DNA of 64,000 bases from Enterovibrio sp045679545 (GCF_045679545.1 NZ_CP166194.1:2170001-2234000), one strand, 5' to 3'; numbered from the stretch's first letter, positions 51,529-61,361 are shown. A program made the numbers and translations. The notes: generated by a model not told the origin, from the sequence alone.

Positions 51529-52050
51529 TTATCGATATCGCCCACGTCTTGCACTTGTCGCCTTGCCTGCCATCGCCACCAGCGTGTGGTTGGTGTGAGC
51601 ATGACAAATGGCAACCGCCAATGCATCAGCGGCATCAGCTTGAGGCGTTGAAGACAATTTCAGCATGTGTACCACCATGTGCTGCACTTGCTTCTTGTCA
51701 GCGCCGCCATTGCCAACCACAGATTGCTTAATCAAGCGTGCAGCGTATTCGCTGACAGGTAATCCACCGTTTACTGCCGCGACAATCGCACTGCCTCGTG
51801 CTTGACCGAGCTTTAGCGCGGAGTCTGCATTTCGCGCCATAAACACCTGTTCAATAGCAAAGGTATCAGGCTGAAACTGAGTGATCACTTCGCTCACACC
51901 CGCATAAATTTGGCCCAAGCGCCCTGCCAAGTCTTCCGATTCTGTTCGGATACAACCACTACCAAGATATTCGAGGTTGCGGCCTTGTTGGCGGATCACG
52001 CCATAGCCTGTGATCCGCGAGCCCGGGTCAATCCCGAGAATAATAGCCAC
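51529..52050 (-). CDS. ruvC: Holliday junction resolvase RuvC
   Basis: 173-residue RNase H-fold nuclease. The acidic catalytic set includes Asp7 in ILGIDPGSRITGYG, Glu in FAIEQVFM near residue 66 and the C-terminal DAADALAVAICH. It cleaves the four-way junction. Seven bases follow yebC, a conserved pair. Confidence 0.96.
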   Translation of the reverse strand: MAIILGIDPGSRITGYGVIRQQGRNLEYLGSGCIRTESEDLAGRLGQIYAGVSEVITQFQPDTFAIEQVFMARNADSALKLGQARGSAIVAAVNGGLPVSEYAARLIKQSVVGNGGADKKQVQHMVVHMLKLSSTPQADAADALAVAICHAHTNHTLVAMAGKATSARRGRYR

Positions 52051-52056
52051 GTATGC

Positions 52057-52803
52057 TTATTCCAATGTTGCTGCGACTTCGTCAGAAATTTCACCGTTGT
52101 GGTAAACCTCTTGAACGTCGTCCAAATCTTCTAGCGCATCGATAAGACGAAGCAGTTTAGGTGCCGTCGTTTCGTCTAATTCCGCCTTTGTTGAAGGAAC
52201 TAGGGTGACTTCAGCGTTTTGTGCTTCAAATCCTGCGGCATCGAGCGCATCTTTAACCGAGCCAAAATCAACAGGTGTGGTGAAAACGTCAATCGAGCCA
52301 TCTTCATGGGTTTCAACATCATCAGCACCGCCTTCTAGTGCTGCTTCCATGACTTCATCTTCATCTAAGCCCGACGCATAAGAAATCACACCTTTTTTAT
52401 CAAACAGATAATTCACGCTGCCGTCAGTGCCCAAATTGCCGCCTGACTTTGAAAACGCATGGCGAACACCAGAAACAGTACGGTTACGGTTGTCAGTCAT
52501 ACACTCAACCATCACGGCCGTGCCTGCTGGTCCGTAGCCTTCATAGATGACAGTTTCCATGCCTTCGTCGCCTTCACCGCCAGCCCCACGGGTTACAGCG
52601 CGGTTAACGGTGTCACGGGTCATGTTGTTGGACAGCGCTTTATCAATCGCGGCACGAAGACGCGGATTGTTTTCTGGCTCTGCGCCGCCTTCTTTCGCGG
52701 CGACGGTAATTTCACGGATGAGTTTGGTAAAGATTTTACCGCGCTTGGCATCTTGCGCAGCTTTGCGGTGTTTGATGTTGGCGAATTTACTGTGACCTGC
52801 CAT
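52057..52803 (-). CDS. yebC: YebC/PmpR family protein (translation/transcription factor)
   Basis: 248 residues; the start MAGHSKFANIKHRKAAQDAKRGK and the segment YEGYGPAGTAVMVE are diagnostic (cited in part). The family helps ribosomes with difficult peptides and includes PmpR, a repressor of the Pseudomonas quinolone regulator pqsR. The last point is noteworthy here, although yebC is in its ordinary yebC-ruvC position and nothing in the sequence links it to the local pqsR. Confidence 0.95.
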   Translation of the reverse strand: MAGHSKFANIKHRKAAQDAKRGKIFTKLIREITVAAKEGGAEPENNPRLRAAIDKALSNNMTRDTVNRAVTRGAGGEGDEGMETVIYEGYGPAGTAVMVECMTDNRNRTVSGVRHAFSKSGGNLGTDGSVNYLFDKKGVISYASGLDEDEVMEAALEGGADDVETHEDGSIDVFTTPVDFGSVKDALDAAGFEAQNAEVTLVPSTKAELDETTAPKLLRLIDALEDLDDVQEVYHNGEISDEVAATLE

Positions 52804-52943
52804 TTCTCACTCCTTTTTCAGCGACATTTCGGCACTGATTTATTCATTTCGTGTTGGGTTTATAGCAAAACAGTGCGAGTAGGTTTGAGACAACACCCAT
52901 ATCTGATTGAATGCACCCAATTTATTTCGTGGTTTTAGAAACA

Positions 52944-52970
52944 AATAAGGCCAGAAAATCTGGCCTTATT
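52944..52970 (-). terminator. Terminator after aspS
   Basis: AATAAGGCCAGA and TCTGGCCTTATT arms, loop of three bases: a 12-bp perfect stem, 19 bases beyond the aspS stop. Confidence 0.9.
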
Positions 52971-52989
52971 GCTAGAAGATAGGGTCGAC

Positions 52990-54777
52990 TTAAGCGTCGT
53001 TTTCTTCGTTTTTCTTCGCAGCGGCGGTGACTGCAATCGCCAGCTCAGCCAACGATGCAGGATTCGCGAGGCTTGGCGCATCTGTCAGCAAACACGCGGC
53101 TGCGGTGGTTTTCGGGAAAGCGATAACATCACGGATGTTCTCTGTACCACAAAGCAGCATCACCAAACGGTCCAGACCGAATGCCAAACCTGCATGTGGT
53201 GGCGTGCCGTACTTCAAGGCTTCAAGCAAGAAGCCGAATTTTTCTTGCTGCTCGCCTGATTCAATACCCAGAATATCAAACACAACAGTTTGCATATCAG
53301 AGTTATGAATACGCACAGAACCACCGCCTACTTCGTAGCCGTTAAGAACCATATCGTATGCGTTTGAGATAGCTGATGCTGGGTTTGCTTTCAGCTCTTC
53401 CGCCGTCATGTTCAAAGGAGACGTGAACGGGTGGTGCATCGCGTGCAGGTTACCTTCGTCATCTTCTTCAAACATAGGGAAATCAACCACCCACAGTGGT
53501 GCCCACTTGTTGGTGTCAGTCAGACCCAGGTCAGTACCCAGCTTCAGACGCAGTGCGCCCATCGCTTCGGTAACCACTTTCTTGCTATCAGCACCGAACA
53601 AGATGATGTCGCCAGATTCTGCGCCAGTGCGCTCAAGAATACCGTTAACCACTTCTTCGTTTAGGAACTTAGCCACTGGAGACTGAACGCCTTCTAGGCC
53701 AGCAGCAAGGTCGTTAACCTTCATCCATGCCAGACCTTTCGCGCCGTAAATACCCACGAACTTGGTGTAGTCGTCGATTTGTTTACGAGAAAGCGCAGCA
53801 CCACCCGGTACACGGATAACCGCAACGCGACCTTTAGGATCGTTCGCAGGGCCCGAGAACACTTTGAAGTCCACGTCTTTTAGTATGTCAGCCACATCAA
53901 CCATTTCTAGCGGGTTACGCAGGTCAGGTTTATCTGAACCGAAGCGACGTGCCGCTTCTTCGAACGTCATGATTGGGAACTCACCCAGTTCCACGTTGAG
54001 CAGTTCTTGCCACATGCCGCGAACCATATTCTCGGTCATTGCACGAACTTGATCAGCGCTCATGAACGAAGTTTCGATATCGATTTGGGTAAATTCAGGC
54101 TGACGATCAGCACGCAAGTCTTCATCACGGAAGCACTTAACGATTTGGTAGTAGCGATCGAAGCCAGACATCATCAGAAGTTGTTTGAACAGCTGAGGAG
54201 ACTGTGGCAACGCATAAAAGCTGCCTTTGTGAACACGGCTTGGTACCAAGTAGTCACGCGCGCCTTCTGGGGTCGCTTTGGTCAATACTGGGGTTTCAAT
54301 ATCCAAGAAGCCGTTGTCATCCAAGAAACGACGAACAAAACTTGATGCTTTTGCACGTAGTTTGATGCGGTCGCTCATTTCAGGGCGACGCAGATCCAGA
54401 TAACGGAACTTCAGGCGCTGTTCTTCAGAGTTGTTTTGGTTGAAATCCAGCGGCAGTGGCGCAGCACGGTTGATAATTTCCAAGCCTGTCGCCAGCACTT
54501 CTACTTCGCCCGTTGCCATGCCTTTGTTAACTTGGCTTTCTGGACGAGCACGCACTTCACCCGTGATCTTGATACAGAATTCGTTACGCAGCTGATTGGC
54601 AAGCTCGAATATATCTTTCATATCCGGGTCAACCACCACCTGAACCACGCCTTCACGATCACGCATATCAATGAAGATAAGACCGCCTAAATCACGGCGG
54701 CGGTTTACCCAGCCGCAAAGTTCTACAGTTTGCCCTACTAGGGCTTTGTTCAGGTGACCACAATATTGGGTGCGCAT
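52990..54777 (-). CDS. aspS: Aspartyl-tRNA synthetase
   Basis: 595-residue class II synthetase. The N-terminal anticodon-binding OB fold opens MRTQYCGHLNKALVGQ and holds ELCGWVNRRRDLGGL. Class II motif 2 is FRDEDLRADRQPEFTQID near residue 216, and motif 3 is GLAFGLDRLVMLL near 530. The bacterial-type GAD insertion lies in between. Upstream of yebC-ruvC as usual. Confidence 0.97.
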   Translation of the reverse strand: MRTQYCGHLNKALVGQTVELCGWVNRRRDLGGLIFIDMRDREGVVQVVVDPDMKDIFELANQLRNEFCIKITGEVRARPESQVNKGMATGEVEVLATGLEIINRAAPLPLDFNQNNSEEQRLKFRYLDLRRPEMSDRIKLRAKASSFVRRFLDDNGFLDIETPVLTKATPEGARDYLVPSRVHKGSFYALPQSPQLFKQLLMMSGFDRYYQIVKCFRDEDLRADRQPEFTQIDIETSFMSADQVRAMTENMVRGMWQELLNVELGEFPIMTFEEAARRFGSDKPDLRNPLEMVDVADILKDVDFKVFSGPANDPKGRVAVIRVPGGAALSRKQIDDYTKFVGIYGAKGLAWMKVNDLAAGLEGVQSPVAKFLNEEVVNGILERTGAESGDIILFGADSKKVVTEAMGALRLKLGTDLGLTDTNKWAPLWVVDFPMFEEDDEGNLHAMHHPFTSPLNMTAEELKANPASAISNAYDMVLNGYEVGGGSVRIHNSDMQTVVFDILGIESGEQQEKFGFLLEALKYGTPPHAGLAFGLDRLVMLLCGTENIRDVIAFPKTTAAACLLTDAPSLANPASLAELAIAVTAAAKKNEENDA

Positions 54778-55088
54778 ATGAATTTCCCGATCTGTTACTG
54801 ACTGTCCTATTGCGCCAAAAGCGCAAAGCTACAAATATGGTTGTGCAGACAATTCTGCAGGCTCCCGCCTAAGTAAAAAAGCCAAGGTTAAAAAACAACG
54901 TTAGAAAACCTAGGTTAAACACTCAAGCCAAAGCCAAAATACCTCAAAATGACGCAGCATTATAAAGGAAAAAATGGCCTTGCGGGAATTCGAAATCTGT
55001 CGAACGGCAGAAATCGTCGCAATCGCGCAAAAAATCAGCAAGGATTGACGCTCACAGGGTGAGACACCCAGAATAGGCACTCGACGAC
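54778..55088. promoter_or_regulatory. Divergent promoter region between aspS and the DUF72 gene
   Basis: About 310 bases, no gene seen. It must hold the promoters of aspS (minus) and the DUF72 gene (plus). I see no clean -35/-10 pair or operator by eye. Confidence 0.4.
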
Positions 55089-56009
55089 ATGAGGGATTAT
55101 CCGTTGCCACCATCGATTTCCAAACTTGCTCTGCTTTCTGAACTTGCCACGCCGCCACTTCGTTTAGGCATGACCCAATGGTCACACAATGGATGGCAGC
55201 GAAAGTTTTACCCATCTGGGACAAAAAGCGGCGAACGCTTGGCACGCTACGCGCAAGTTTTTAATACAGTGGAAGGTAACACCACATTTTACGCAAGCCC
55301 CTCTCATGCCACGGTCGCCAATTGGAAAGCGGCCACCAGCGATGCGTTTCGGTTTACCTTTAAATTCCCTCAACCCATCACGCACCAAATGATGCTGCGC
55401 CATTCAGATGCTATGGTGTCCGAATTCATCACACTGATGCAGCCACTACACGAGCGCATTGGGCTTTGGAAAATTCAATTACCGGCAGCCTTTGGCCCGC
55501 AATCATTGCCGGATCTCAAGCGCTTTTTAACCGCAATGCCTACGTCTTATAACGTCGGTGTTGAAGTGCGCCACCCTGCTTTTTTTGCCAAGGGTGATGA
55601 AGAACGCGCGTTGAACAGCTTGCTGATAGAGCACGGTGCGAATCGTATCATCATGGACAGTCGCCCTGTTTTTGCCGTACCTGCAGACACTGACGCCCTA
55701 CTCGATGCGCAGCAGAAAAAGCCGCGTGTGCCCGTTCATGCGATTGCAACGAGCGACACACCTATGGTGCGATTCATTGGCGACCCAACACTTGAGAGAA
55801 ACGATGTATTTTTTGCGAATTGGCAGAAAAAGATCCCGCAGTGGATAGAGGAAGGGAAAACGCCTTACTTGATGATCCACACCGCCAACAACGATGATGC
55901 ACCGCAGTTGGCTGAGCACTTTTATCATCAGTTACAAAAGAAAATACTATTGCCGCCACTCGCGCAATTGTCCCCTGAAGATACCTCTTCTCAAATCGCC
56001 TTACTGTAA
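55089..56009 (+). CDS. DUF72 family protein (YecE-like)
   Basis: 306-residue TIM-barrel-like protein of the DUF72 family. LRLGMTQWSHNGWQRKFYPSGTKSGERLARYAQVFNTVEGNTTFYASP (recognised as MTQWSH, FYPSGT and VEGNTTFYA) and the later FKFPQPITH and VEVRHPAFF are diagnostic. Function unknown. E. coli YecE lies beside cmoA, and the same adjacency is seen here. Confidence 0.88.
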   Translation: MRDYPLPPSISKLALLSELATPPLRLGMTQWSHNGWQRKFYPSGTKSGERLARYAQVFNTVEGNTTFYASPSHATVANWKAATSDAFRFTFKFPQPITHQMMLRHSDAMVSEFITLMQPLHERIGLWKIQLPAAFGPQSLPDLKRFLTAMPTSYNVGVEVRHPAFFAKGDEERALNSLLIEHGANRIIMDSRPVFAVPADTDALLDAQQKKPRVPVHAIATSDTPMVRFIGDPTLERNDVFFANWQKKIPQWIEEGKTPYLMIHTANNDDAPQLAEHFYHQLQKKILLPPLAQLSPEDTSSQIALL

Positions 56010-56155
56010 GCTGGGTTAACTAAAGACAACCGTTCTAAAATTCTCTACAATACGCGCCCTCTCGGTGCGGGACGGAAATCCACACATAAAACGAATTCGA
56101 TACAGCATGTGAGGACAATACAGACATGCTGTTAGCACTCTCAAGGCAGGTTCAG

Positions 56156-56884
56156 ATGGCCAATCGCGATAATATTTTTGCTGCGCCAATTGAAAAACTG
56201 GGCGATTTCACGTTCGACGAAAACGTGGCTGAAGTTTTTCCCGATATGATCCAACGTTCTGTACCCGGTTACAGCAACATCATATCCGCCATTGGCATGC
56301 TCGCTGAACGCTACGCATCTGACGGATCAACCGTGTATGACCTTGGCTGCTCGCTAGGCGCGGCAACCCTCTCTATGCGTCGTCATATCAAAGCAGAAAA
56401 TTGCAACATTGTGGCCGTTGATAACTCGCCAGCCATGGTGGAACGCTGCAAATTGCACGTGAATGCCTATCGCTCAGAGACCGACGTTGATGTGATTGAA
56501 GAAGATATTCGTCACGTCGATATTCAAAATGCATCGGTGGTTGTCCTCAACTTCACCCTGCAATTTTTGAATCCCGATGATCGTCTGACGCTGCTGAAAA
56601 AGATTTACGCTGGCCTGAAACCGGGTGGCATCTTAATTTTGTCAGAAAAATACAGTTTTGCTGACGAAACCGCCCATGAACTGCTCATCGATTTGCACCA
56701 TGATTTCAAGCGTGCAAATGGGTATAGCGAGCTAGAAATCAGCCAAAAACGCAGTGCGCTAGAAAACGTGATGAAGCCAGACACCATTGATTGCCACAAA
56801 CAACGTTTAAGCGACATTGGTTTTAGCAGCATCGCGGTATGGTTCCAATGCTTCAACTTCGGCTCGATGTTTGCGATTAAGTAA
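56156..56884 (+). CDS. cmoA: Carboxy-SAM synthase CmoA
   Basis: 242 residues. It converts SAM and prephenate to carboxy-SAM for tRNA wobble uridine modification. The ATG at 56156 gives MANRDNIFAAPIEKLGDFTF, equal in layout to E. coli CmoA, with AGGCAGG upstream; the frame opens 30 bases earlier. VYDLGCSLGAATLS near residue 60 and NFTLQFLNPDDR near 130 are typical. Confidence 0.95.
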   Translation: MANRDNIFAAPIEKLGDFTFDENVAEVFPDMIQRSVPGYSNIISAIGMLAERYASDGSTVYDLGCSLGAATLSMRRHIKAENCNIVAVDNSPAMVERCKLHVNAYRSETDVDVIEEDIRHVDIQNASVVVLNFTLQFLNPDDRLTLLKKIYAGLKPGGILILSEKYSFADETAHELLIDLHHDFKRANGYSELEISQKRSALENVMKPDTIDCHKQRLSDIGFSSIAVWFQCFNFGSMFAIK

Positions 56885-56976
56885 GCTGGATGCTTGATGC
56901 CTAGCTAAACGTTGTCGCGCCTTTCGCAACTAGAAAATACCCTTTAATAAATACTTAACTGACAGACTAATAAGCC

Positions 56977-57948
56977 ATGTTCGATTTTTCTGATTTTTAC
57001 CAATTGATCGCCAAGAACCGTCTGCAAAACTGGCTGAATGTCCTGCCAGCGCAACTTGCCGAGTGGCAAGACCAGCCGCACGGTGACATGCCAAAGTGGA
57101 TGCGTGTGCTGAAAAAGATCCCAACCGATGCGCCATCAACGGTGGACCTGAAAAATTGCGTATCCATTGGAACTGACAGCGAACTACCAGAAGGACAACG
57201 CGCGAAACTCGAGAATTTGCTGCGTACCTTCCATCCGTGGCGTAAAGGCCCGTATGACGTGCACGGCATCCAGATTGATACCGAATGGCGTTCAGATTGG
57301 AAGTGGGATCGCGTGCTTCCCCATATTTCACCGTTGAAAGGCCGTTATGTTCTGGATGTAGGTTGCGGAAACGGTTACCACATGTGGCGTATGCTGGGCG
57401 AAGGCGCAGAGCTGACAGTTGGCATCGACCCATCCGAGCTTTTTTTGGTGCAGTTCGAAGCGATTCGTCGATTGATGGGCAACGATCAGCGTGCACACCT
57501 GCTGCCGCTTGGTATTGAACGTCTACCAGAACTCAAGGCCTTCGACACCGTATTTAGCATGGGCGTGTTATACCACCGCCGCTCCCCGCTTGATCACTTG
57601 ATCCAGCTTAAAAACCAACTGGTGAAAAATGGCGAGTTGGTATTAGAAACACTGGTAATTGAGGGCGACGAAAATGCGGTGTTAGTGCCAATTGATCGCT
57701 ACGCGCAAATGCGTAATGTCTATTTTTTCCCGTCAGCAAAAGCATTGAAGGTATGGTTAGAGAAAGTCGGTTTTGTTGATGTGCGCATTGTTGATGAGTG
57801 TGTGACCACCACTGATGAGCAACGCTCAACAGATTGGATGACGCATAATTCACTACCTGAATACTTGGATGTGAATGACCCGTCGAAAACAATAGAAGGC
57901 TACCCCGCGCCTAAGCGCGCGATTTTAGTAGCAAAAAATCCTGACTAA
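56977..57948 (+). CDS. cmoB: tRNA U34 carboxymethyltransferase CmoB
   Basis: 323 residues. It transfers the carboxymethyl group of carboxy-SAM to 5-hydroxyuridine at position 34, making cmo5U. Motifs include HPWRKGPYDVHGIQIDTEWRSDWKW (seen as PWRKGPY and TEWRSDWKWDR), the SAM-like fold VLDVGCGNGYHMWRM and MGVLYHRRSPLDHL. It follows cmoA by 92 bases. Confidence 0.95.
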   Translation: MFDFSDFYQLIAKNRLQNWLNVLPAQLAEWQDQPHGDMPKWMRVLKKIPTDAPSTVDLKNCVSIGTDSELPEGQRAKLENLLRTFHPWRKGPYDVHGIQIDTEWRSDWKWDRVLPHISPLKGRYVLDVGCGNGYHMWRMLGEGAELTVGIDPSELFLVQFEAIRRLMGNDQRAHLLPLGIERLPELKAFDTVFSMGVLYHRRSPLDHLIQLKNQLVKNGELVLETLVIEGDENAVLVPIDRYAQMRNVYFFPSAKALKVWLEKVGFVDVRIVDECVTTTDEQRSTDWMTHNSLPEYLDVNDPSKTIEGYPAPKRAILVAKNPD

Positions 57949-57956
57949 CCCATGAC

Positions 57957-57983
57957 AAAGGACGCTTCTCGCGTCCTTTTTTT
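57957..57983 (+). terminator. Terminator after cmoB
   Basis: AAAGGACGC-TTCTC-GCGTCCTTT stem followed by TTTT. Confidence 0.9.
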
Positions 57984-58040
57984 CAAGGTAAACTAACCGC
58001 CATCTTTTTCACTCGTTAATTATCCAGCACGGAGCTCCCC

Positions 58041-58802
58041 ATGCTAACTCGCAGCGGATTGCTGATTTTTCTCACTGCTGTTCTTTCTGGCTGCAGCCTG
58101 ACATCCCAAAAACAACATCAGCAAACATTGGACGCCATTAACGCCATCGACACCAATATCCAGTCTGACATGACAACATTGAATCAAAATGTCGTTTCTC
58201 AGCAAGCTCAAATCGCAACTCTTGAACAACAGATACTCAGCCTGTCTGACACACTCAAAGTGCTAAGACAAACGCAAGCACGCGAAGCGGCAAACCGCCC
58301 TGAACCAAAGGTGGTGTACGTAGAGAAAGAAGTGCCCGTTTCTACCGCGCAAGACAAAACCATTTTAGGTGAAATGGAATGGGTATGGATTGATGCTGCA
58401 GGTTCAAACTTCAAAGCGCGCGTTGATACAGGCGCCACCACCTCATCCATGAATGCCACTGACATTCAAGAGTTTGAGCGTGATGGTAAAACCTGGGTAC
58501 GTTTCAATTTGGCACATGCCAATGTTGATCAAAATGATGTAGAGCCAGCCGTCGAGATTGAAGCCCAAGTCAAACGCTGGGTGAAAATACGTCAAGCTTC
58601 TGCGGATGAATTAGAACGTCGCCCTGTGGTTGAATTGCGAGTCCGTCTCGGTAACTTGCACGAAAAAGCCCAATTTACGCTAGCAGATCGTTCCCAGATG
58701 GAGTTTCCGATCCTGTTAGGTCGAGAGTTTTTTAAAGATATTGCAGTGGTGGATGTGAGTCAGTCATACCTTCACCCAAAGTTTGTCGCTGAAAAAAAAT
58801 AG
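58041..58802 (+). CDS. RimB-like putative zinc protease lipoprotein (PF05618-type)
   Basis: 253 residues. A lipobox VLSGC places Cys18, followed by a coiled-coil-like segment (about 25-75) and a C-terminal retropepsin-like domain with KARVDTGATTSSMNA near residue 132 and ILLGREFFKDIAVVDVS near the end. The DTGA/T element with a matching LGR..F strand recalls aspartic proteases of the retropepsin type, though the family is often annotated as ATP-dependent zinc protease. It forms a triad with the next two genes. Confidence 0.83.
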   Translation: MLTRSGLLIFLTAVLSGCSLTSQKQHQQTLDAINAIDTNIQSDMTTLNQNVVSQQAQIATLEQQILSLSDTLKVLRQTQAREAANRPEPKVVYVEKEVPVSTAQDKTILGEMEWVWIDAAGSNFKARVDTGATTSSMNATDIQEFERDGKTWVRFNLAHANVDQNDVEPAVEIEAQVKRWVKIRQASADELERRPVVELRVRLGNLHEKAQFTLADRSQMEFPILLGREFFKDIAVVDVSQSYLHPKFVAEKK

Positions 58803-58843
58803 TTCACTGACGTCATTTCGTCGGTTAAGCGTAAGAGGAAAAA

Positions 58844-60349
58844 ATGACTTCACGCGTCCCGTTTTATCTGTTGGTCAGTCTGCTTGTTATAGTGGGGATC
58901 GGCATGAGTATGTACCGTCACGATGTCTATGGTGTGCCTTGGACTGCCGGGCAAAAACACCAAGTGTGGGAAGTGGAAGCCCGCGTTGAATTTGAAGCTA
59001 AAGGCGATCCCGTTAAAGTCTCCTTGGCGACACCGGATACACAAGACGGCTTTACCCTAATCAATGAAAACACCAGTTCGCCAGGCTATGGTTTTGCACT
59101 GGTTAACACCGAAAACGGCCGTCGTGCAGAATGGACAAAGCGTGAAGCCTCTGGCCAGCAAATCTTGTACTTCAAGAACCAAATGCTGGTAGATAATAAT
59201 GCCAAGTTCCCCAATGAACCGCCGATTGGCGATGTCACCCCTATCGCGTTGGATGGCCCAGTCAAAACAGCGGCTGAAGCCATTCTAAACCAAGCCCGCC
59301 AACGCTCAGCAGATAACAGCACACTCACGCGAGAGCTGATTAAGCAATTCAACGACAGTGAAAGCCAAAACGCATCTTTGCTAACCAAAGAGATGAGCAA
59401 AGCCGATGCAATTGTCGCGATCCTGTCTCTCGAGAACATACACGCCCGCGTTGCTGGTGCGTTACAGCTGGAAGACGGTCGACGCCGCCAAAGTATCATC
59501 CCAATGGTTGAAATTTGGGACGGCGAAAACTGGCAACTGTTTAATCTTGAAACAGGCGCAAAAGATATCACCCAGAACTTGCTGCTTTGGAATGAAAAAG
59601 GCACGCCATTGCTTGAAGTGACGGGCGGTAGCAATAGTCAGGTGAGCTTCTCCATCATTTCTCAGGACATCAGCCCGAAACAAGCAACAGACGAAAAGAT
59701 CCAAGCAGAAAGCCTGCTGAACTTTTCCATTCACAGTCTGCCGATTGAAGAACAGGCCATGTTCAAAACCATCATGCTCGTTCCTATTGGCGCGCTGATC
59801 GTGGTGTTGCTGCGGGTGCTCGTTGGCCTCAAAACGTCAGGGACATTCATGCCCGTTTTGATTGCCGTTGCGTTTGTGCAAACCCAATTGGTTCCCGGCA
59901 TTGTTGGCTTCTTGCTTATCGTCGGTACGGGTTTGATCATACGAAGCTATTTATCGCGGCTTAATTTGCTCTTGGTGGCAAGAATATCTGCTGTGATTAT
60001 CACCGTGATTCTGATCATCGCCGTGTTTACCGTCGTGGCCTTTAAGATTGGATTGGTCGAAGGCTTAAGCATCACTTTCTTCCCAATGATCATCTTGTCT
60101 TGGACCATCGAGCGCATGTCTATCATTTGGGAAGAAGAAGGCCCGAAAGAAGTGCTTGTACAAGGTGGAGGCTCTCTGCTGACTGCCGTGTTGGTTTACC
60201 TTGCAATGACCAATGACTTTGTTCGTCACATCACCTTTAACTTTATCGGTATCCAACTAGTGATTCTGGCGCTTATCTTGATGCTGGGTAACTACACCGG
60301 TTATCGCCTCAGCGAATTGAAGCGCTTTAAGCCGCTCGTGAAGGACTAA
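58844..60349 (+). CDS. Inactive transglutaminase fused to a 7-helix membrane domain
   Basis: 501 residues. One N-terminal membrane helix (about 7-24), a large periplasmic domain with the transglutaminase-like fold (about 25-300, without a clear Cys-His-Asp triad), then seven hydrophobic helices from GALIVVLLRVLVGLKTSGTFMPVLIA near residue 320 to the C-terminus (cited in part as LLRVLVGLKTSGTFMP). It is known as the inactive transglutaminase/7TM family and co-occurs with the zinc-protease-like and ATP-grasp proteins on either side. Confidence 0.83.
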   Translation: MTSRVPFYLLVSLLVIVGIGMSMYRHDVYGVPWTAGQKHQVWEVEARVEFEAKGDPVKVSLATPDTQDGFTLINENTSSPGYGFALVNTENGRRAEWTKREASGQQILYFKNQMLVDNNAKFPNEPPIGDVTPIALDGPVKTAAEAILNQARQRSADNSTLTRELIKQFNDSESQNASLLTKEMSKADAIVAILSLENIHARVAGALQLEDGRRRQSIIPMVEIWDGENWQLFNLETGAKDITQNLLLWNEKGTPLLEVTGGSNSQVSFSIISQDISPKQATDEKIQAESLLNFSIHSLPIEEQAMFKTIMLVPIGALIVVLLRVLVGLKTSGTFMPVLIAVAFVQTQLVPGIVGFLLIVGTGLIIRSYLSRLNLLLVARISAVIITVILIIAVFTVVAFKIGLVEGLSITFFPMIILSWTIERMSIIWEEEGPKEVLVQGGGSLLTAVLVYLAMTNDFVRHITFNFIGIQLVILALILMLGNYTGYRLSELKRFKPLVKD

Positions 60350-60353
60350 ACAC

Positions 60354-61334
60354 ATGCTGGGATTGTTAAAGAAATACACCTCACCATTTAAGCTAAATCG
60401 CGCCGGTATTATGGGGATGAACCGACGTAACATCAGTTACATTGGTCGCTATAATCAGCGCAGGCTTTTCCCCTTGGTGGATAACAAACTCAAAACCAAG
60501 CATCTTGCCCAGCAATCTGGCGCGACCGTGCCTGAGTTGATTGGTGTCATCAACGAACAGCATAGCGTACCTTCCATTCATAAAATGGTCGAAAACTGGC
60601 CGGGCTTTGTTATCAAGCCTGCGCAAGGTTCAGGCGGTAAAGGGATTTTGGTGGTCACCTCAAACAAAGACGGTGTATACAAAAAACCGTCAGGTGCTGA
60701 AGTGAACAAAAGCGAAGTCGAGCGCCACATCACCAACACACTAGCGGGCTTGTTCTCGCTGGGTGGCAAGAACGACGTTGCCGTGGTGGAAAATCTCATC
60801 CAATTCGATGATGTGTTTGAAGGCTTCAGCTTTGAGGGTGTGCCAGATATTCGCGTAATAGTATTCAAAGGCTACCCCGTGATGGCCATGATGCGCCTCT
60901 CCACGTCAGCGTCTGACGGTAAAGCAAACCTTCACCAAGGCGCGGTAGGTGTGGGTATTGATATTGCCACTGGTGACGCCGTGCGCGCTGTGCAGTTTAA
61001 TCGCCCGATTGAACGCCACCCTGACACTGGTAGACTGCTCAGTGAGCTTAAAGTGCCCCACTGGGAACAGCTGCTTGTGCTTGCAGCGAGTGCGTGGGAG
61101 ATGACGGGACTTGGCTATATCGGCACCGACATGGTGCTCGATAAAGAAAAAGGCCCCATGGTGTTAGAGCTAAACGCCCGTCCCGGCCTCGCCATTCAAA
61201 TTGCTAATGGTTGTGGCTTATTACCAAGGCTGCGCCACATTGAGCACCTTGGCACCTCTGCCACACCGCTCACGCCAGAACAGCGCGTCAATTATGCCAG
61301 AGCGCATTTTGGTGACACGCCGCAACACAAATAG
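60354..61334 (+). CDS. RimK-like ATP-grasp ligase (alpha-L-glutamate ligase-like)
   Basis: 326 residues, four bases after the preceding gene. ATP-grasp motifs include FVIKPAQGSGGKGILVV near residue 82 and the C-terminal metal-binding ELNARPGLAIQIAN near 275. Family members ligate amino acids, typically glutamate, to a carboxylate. The membrane neighbours suggest a modification at or near the envelope, whose substrate is not known. Confidence 0.85.
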   Translation: MLGLLKKYTSPFKLNRAGIMGMNRRNISYIGRYNQRRLFPLVDNKLKTKHLAQQSGATVPELIGVINEQHSVPSIHKMVENWPGFVIKPAQGSGGKGILVVTSNKDGVYKKPSGAEVNKSEVERHITNTLAGLFSLGGKNDVAVVENLIQFDDVFEGFSFEGVPDIRVIVFKGYPVMAMMRLSTSASDGKANLHQGAVGVGIDIATGDAVRAVQFNRPIERHPDTGRLLSELKVPHWEQLLVLAASAWEMTGLGYIGTDMVLDKEKGPMVLELNARPGLAIQIANGCGLLPRLRHIEHLGTSATPLTPEQRVNYARAHFGDTPQHK

Positions 61335-61336
61335 AG

Positions 61337-61361
61337 AATCGGGCAAACGCCCGATTTTTTA
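61337..61361 (+). terminator. Terminator after the ATP-grasp gene
   Basis: AATCGGGC-AAAC-GCCCGATT stem followed by TTTTA. Confidence 0.9.

Noticed and set aside
56930..57496. 188-codon minus-strand frame opposite cmoB
   Set aside because: It is antisense to clear cmoB sequence and has no start context or family signature.
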